From contig CAZFLY010000048.1 of NCBI GenBank assembly GCA_964519995.1, positions 1-22,266 on the forward strand: a stretch of DNA of 22,266 bases, written 5' to 3'. Below are positions 10,601 to 16,600 of this stretch, piece by piece. Position numbers and translations under genes: made by a program. The DNA comes from CAZFLY01 sp964519995 (lineage in GTDB: Bacteria; Planctomycetota; Phycisphaerae; Sedimentisphaerales; Anaerobacaceae). Position 1 is the first letter of the stretch, and every line of letters begins with the position of its first letter. Under the pieces are notes generated by a model. The model worked only from the letters and a program-made list of their open reading frames with translations, was not told the DNA's origin and made no database searches.

Positions 10601-13600
10601 ATGTAACCGTTTCTGATGGTTAAACCCGTTACTATTGTGTTGGGATCTTCTCCGCTGTGGAAATGAAAGGCACGACGAGGAATATATCTTGTGCCTTGGC
10701 AGTCAATTATCGTGGACGCTATCACGGCCGGGTCATCCGGGTCAGTGGAAGTCAAGGTAATAGTCTTGCCCTGAAGGTCGATGCCTTCTTGAGAACTTAT
10801 ATAATGCACACCGGGGCTCACGATAATATTGGTGCCACCACCGCCTGCCGCAGCCACTGCGTCCTCAATCGTCCTATATTGAGATGGAACGAGTAGGTTA
10901 CGCGTAATATCACGCTCGAATTCTACAACGACTGTCTTGTCACTGTCTAATTTCACCGTATTAGTATTGCGATTCCAGGAGGGGTCATTATCCGTACCAA
11001 TCCAACTTTTAACACGATAGTCTGGATCGGGATAAGCTGTAAGTTCAATGACACCGCCGTTGTAGATACCACTGCCTGGCTCGACCGAACCATGGCCGCC
11101 ACGCACAATTATAGTCAAGTCCCAGATGTCAGGCTCAAACTGCACAGTAACGTATCTATCCCCAATCATTGTGACAGTATTAGTCAGGGCCTTAGTCTCA
11201 ACATCATCGGTACCGGTCCAGGCCTTGACACAATAGCCCGGCTCAGGATGTGCAACAAGCTCCGCAACTGCATTTATCGGATAGAACCAGTCATTCGGAT
11301 CGACATATCCATGGCTAATATTTGGATCGACAACACACCCTTTGTCATCAACCACGTCAACAATTAACCGTGCCATATGATCAATCAGATAGTGGTATCC
11401 TATATCAACAATATTGACGTCGCCAAAACCATCCGTACGGGTCGTATATACATTCGGATCCAAGGCAACATTCGGGTCGTTCACATCAGCGCTTCCGGCA
11501 TCAACACAGGGGCTGTTTACATCTTGTCCCGCAGCGACCTGGCTCAGATAGTAACCGTCTTTGAAAAGCGGATTTTCGCTGAAGTTGTGAGTGTTGGGGT
11601 CCCAAATGTTGGGGTCCCATCTGTCAGGATCCCAGCCGTTGAGCATACTGAACTGGTCAACATAGATAGGCTCACCAATAGGTATTTCGGGAGCGCCCAT
11701 CATAACAGAAAAGACGTACCGCCCACTAACATCACTGTTGTGACTACTGTGAATCAGGCCTGTAGGACTACCATCCAAAAATGCCCCACTCAGACCTGAA
11801 CCGCCTAACTCGTAGAATGTTCCGGGTTCACCGGTACCGTTGGAGAAACCCGCACGGGCCGTATATCCACCGAAGCCATCAACTCCCTCGCTTGCATCAC
11901 CAGTTTCCCAATTGATCGTTTCGTAATTGAACTCCATATCGAAATCGCCGGGTGCACGGTCAGAACGGTCAATGAGAACCAACTGGAAGGTACAGAGCTT
12001 ATCGTAGTGAATGGCAAAATAGCCCATATCGATCCAGTTGACACCAAAAGCGGCATGGCCATCCACAACACCGGGACCAAAGGTCGCTATATTCGGAATG
12101 AAATTGGCGTCGGCAGGCGGTCTTGTATCAACATCAGCAAAAAACGGCGCAATGACTGATGTGCCAATATTGGTAGTCAAACCAAACGGCGTATAAGTCC
12201 ACATGTTCGCGTCAAACGTCACATTACCATTATTGTTTACGTAGAGCTGGGAATAGGCTTTGCCAAAGTAATTGATTTCGAATCCGATATTAACCAAACC
12301 GGTTGATTCGTCATCATTCGCAGGCAGTGAGCTGGAACTGAATCCAGGTCGGATGACAGGCAAAGTATTCGCGTCAATAGGAACGAATTTTCTGGGCTGA
12401 AGGTTATGTATGTCACTGTATGAAATGTTCACTGTGGAAAGCATCGGGTCGTATGGACTTCCGGCAGTGACGGCAATCTGCGAACCAGTTCCAGCTAAGT
12501 TATTCCATATAATCGTGTCAATTATATTCGTGAAACTACCGTAGGAACAATACAGTCCGCCGCCATATCCGGCATCAAAGCCGCCGCTCGTTACTATATT
12601 ATCTGAAATAGTACAATTACTGACGATAGGCTGCGCGTTTCGGTTAATGGAAATACCACCACCATCTCGGCCAGCGGAGTTATCGTTTATAAGACAGTTT
12701 TTCAACAACACTTTCTCACTGCCGGATATCCATAGCCCGCCGCCTGATGCTGCCGCCCGATTATTAGTTATCCAGTTATCGATAATATCCGATTTTGTCT
12801 GAAAACAGCACAATGCTCCGCCAGAGCCCGACATTTGCTGAATGGCAGATACGTTCGGATCATTGGGGTCACTCGTGGGTCTGGATACGGCTTGATTTGC
12901 ACCAAAATAGCTTCGGGCAACTTCAACTGCCCCACCTGCAAAGTAAGCACCGCCGCCACGGAATCCACTGTTATCAAAGAAGCTGCAGTCCTCGACAAGA
13001 GACTGTGCATCCCTACCAAAGACTGCCCCGCCAACGGTGGCCTGGTTGCCGGTAAATATGCAGCTTTCAAAGTTTGGGGTCGCATTTTCATGGAAGGCTA
13101 CCGCACCACCGAAACTGACATATCTGTATGCGTTTCCTTCGGGAGAATTCATATCAGCGACGTTATCATTGAATTCACAACCGATAAACACCGCAGAGCT
13201 GTTTTCCTCGCAAAATACCGCACCACCTGAAGTGTCGATCTTCCAATTAGTACTCGGCTCGTATCTTAAGCCTTCGATCTGGCTCAGGCCAGAAATACCA
13301 CAAGTACCACCATTACTGCGATTATTCGTGAACGTACAGTGCATTAATAATGGAGAGCTGCTACCATCGACATATACTGCGCCGCCATGGCCGCTATATT
13401 CCGTGTAATGCCCGAATGGACCCCATTCATAGGGCGTAGGTGGAGGACCAGAATAATACCAACCGCCACCACGTCCGCCCCAGCCCCCTTGATTGTCAGC
13501 GTCGCCACCGTCACCGCCGTTTCCTCCATTAGCTCGGCAGTTCTGGAAGGTACAATTGATAACATATGGATTGCTGCCATACAGACAGGCCATCCCACCA

Positions 13601-16600
13601 CCATAGGCTCCGCCAGGCCAACCACCGTGGCCGCCATCTGGATGTTCGGCGCCACCGTTTGCACCAGTACCACCGTCGCCGCCGCTCGTATTACAGTCAG
13701 CGATTATGCAGTTCTTAATAGTAGGTGATGCCATATAGCAGACTACTGCACCAACTAAGCTGGAGCCTTGCGTGCCATCCCAATAAGGTGGCTCGAAGCC
13801 TGTATCACCATCTAATCCGTCCGTACCATTTAGAGTAAATCCCCTAATAGTAATACCGCTCAGAACCGTGTCACGATTCACCATGTAAAATACGAACGGC
13901 TGGCCAACACCAGCCTCGTCGCCGTAACCCTGCGATATAACTGTTGAGGCAACAACACATGGGTCATCCGGATTCGTGCCGGTAATAGTAACTGCCTTAC
14001 CTTCTATCCAAAAACCTTCTTGAGTTAGATAAGGTTCGTTGGCCGCCGCAATTACAATAATGTCCCCATCTTCTGCAGCATCTATGGCAGCTTGTAGATA
14101 AGTGTAGTCACCAGGAACATCAATAGTACGCGGCAGATAGAACGTCACTTCCACTTCCTTGAATTCCCTGCCCTGCGGGTCTATAAAAAACGGCTCATCC
14201 ATAGTCACGGTATTAGTCCGTACTGTTGAGTAATCGTCATCCGTTCCGCTCCATCTGACCGCACTTGCGGGATTAACTGGAGTGGCAGCAAGCTCAACAA
14301 CTGTGCCACGCGGATACGAACCGGTGCGCGGACTGACCCTACCATCACCGCCCACAATACGAGCACGCAATCTAACTAAGATAGTCTGAAATTGAGCAAC
14401 AATAGTCTTATCCGAATCCATGGTGACAATATTGATTTGAACCACCTCGACCTTCCCTTCATCAGTGAGGTCTCTGCGGGTATCATCATCGGTTCCGCTC
14501 CAGGCTTTGAACTGATAGACATTAGGATCAATGGGCGTTGCTGTCAGAACCACCTGAGTGTACTGGGTATAGGTATGAGGATTGCCCGACGGGTCGGGAG
14601 TGATTGAGCCAACTCCACCAGGGTCAACATCCGTCGTCAAGAAGTACTGGACAGTGGGTATTGGATCATTGTAATGATAACCTATATCAACTCGCCCCAA
14701 ATCCTTATGACCGTTGGGATCTTCATAGTTGTCCGTACGAGTTGAAAACAGATGCATTTCCAGCGTGACCGCCTCATCGCTCCCAGCATCTACAGCAGGG
14801 CTGGTCGCATCCTCCGGATTAATATTCGGGTCGACAATCTGGCCGTTGGGGTCTAATATCTGTCCAGCTTCATACTGGCTCAAATAATAATTGCCCAATC
14901 GGCCGCGGACAAACATCGGATCACCGCTAAAGTTGTTCCTGCCAGACAACACGTTGCCCGGCGATGGTCTATCGACAAAATAGGCTGTGTCACTGTCTTT
15001 GTCGTAGTAATCACCGTCCTTATTGAGGTAGAACAAACAGAATGTCACGTCAATGTCGGCATCTTCGTCGTACTCGTAGATCGCGATATCATTGTTGTCA
15101 TTGAATATACAATTTGTAACTGTAGGTGATGATATTCCCACACAGCACAATGCGCCACCTACTCCATCGTAATCATTGCTGGAGTTGCCGACGAATGTAC
15201 AGTTAAGAATTGTAGGTGAACTATCAAAACAAAATACGCCACCACCATCCCAGCTATCGACGGAATTATTAACTATAAGACAGTTTTTAACCAGTGGAGA
15301 AGTGCCGTTACAATAGATTCCACCACCGTCATAATCAGCAACGTTGTCGGTTATCGTGCAATTTACGATGTTAGGCTCTGAGCCCTCGTCGCAATAGATG
15401 CCTGCTCCGTCCCATGCCGTTCTGTTGCCGGTGATTACACAGTCGCTGATATCAGGTGAGCTGCCGATACAAAAGATGCCGCCGCCTTCCCATTCCGCCA
15501 TGTTGCCGCTAATTGTACAGTGACTGAATTTGGGCCTGGAGTCCTCGTCGCAATAAATGCCGCCGCCTTCACCCGACGCACTGTTTCTTACTATCGCACA
15601 ATTAAAGAGGTTCGGCTCCGAATCTCCGGCGCAATAGAGACCTCCACCATTGTCGCCTGTCATATTGCTGGCAATATTACAGTCGCTTATCTCGGGCAAT
15701 GCGTTACTACCACAAAAAACGCCACCGGCACTATTGCCGGTAACAACACACTCGTTGATTTGTGGCGAGGAGTTCTCAATGTGCGTACCAACTGTACCAT
15801 CGACAATCGTAAATCCCCGCAGAATCGTACCGGTACCTTCACCCTGGTCAAACGTCACTACTGTACCGTCATCGAAAAGGCCGGAGATATACGTGTTCTC
15901 CGGCGAAGGAGTACCGAACAAGGGGGGAGCATTCACATCGCCACTGCGTACAGTGATTGTCTTTCCCTTGAAGTTGACGGATTCAATATACCAGTGATTT
16001 GAATCAGCTATGATGACGTCGTCAGTCCTCGCAGCATCTATCGCCTGCTGGATAGTCGGGTATCTACGGTACGTCCTCGTAATTATTACGGAACCAGGTC
16101 TGCCCGTAAGCAGGGCCTGGTAAAGGTTCAATCTACCACCTGAGACACACAAACCCGGTAGCACTGGGTCAACCGAGCGCATAATTATTTTCTTTACTTG
16201 GACATGAGTCAAACCAGGACCAATAGCTCTCAGTAGAGCGCAAGCACCAGCTACATGAGGCGCAGCTTGCGACGTACCACTCAATACCCCATAATCCGTG
16301 TCTAACTCCAGATCGGCCATAGCATCGGTTTCAAATGTCGGCAAGGTACTGAGGATTTCATTGCCAGGAGCACCTAAATCGATTCGCCTGGCGCTGTAGT
16401 TGGAAAACCAGGCCCTAAGGTCAAACTCGTCCGTTGCCATAACTGAAATGACATTGTCCAGGCCCTCCACACCACCGAAGGCTGCCGGATATAGTGCACC
16501 AAAACCTGGTGTATTTGCATCACTATAACCGTCATTGCCTGCAGCGGCCACGAGAAGCACCCCTGCCTGTCCTGCAGCAGCAATGGCGTCATAGAGCGAC

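Noticed and set aside
2698..16092. Regularly repeated sequence resembling a CRISPR or satellite array
   Set aside because: The repeats are protein-level coils of about 22 residues, diverged at DNA level, without identical repeats separated by unique spacers.
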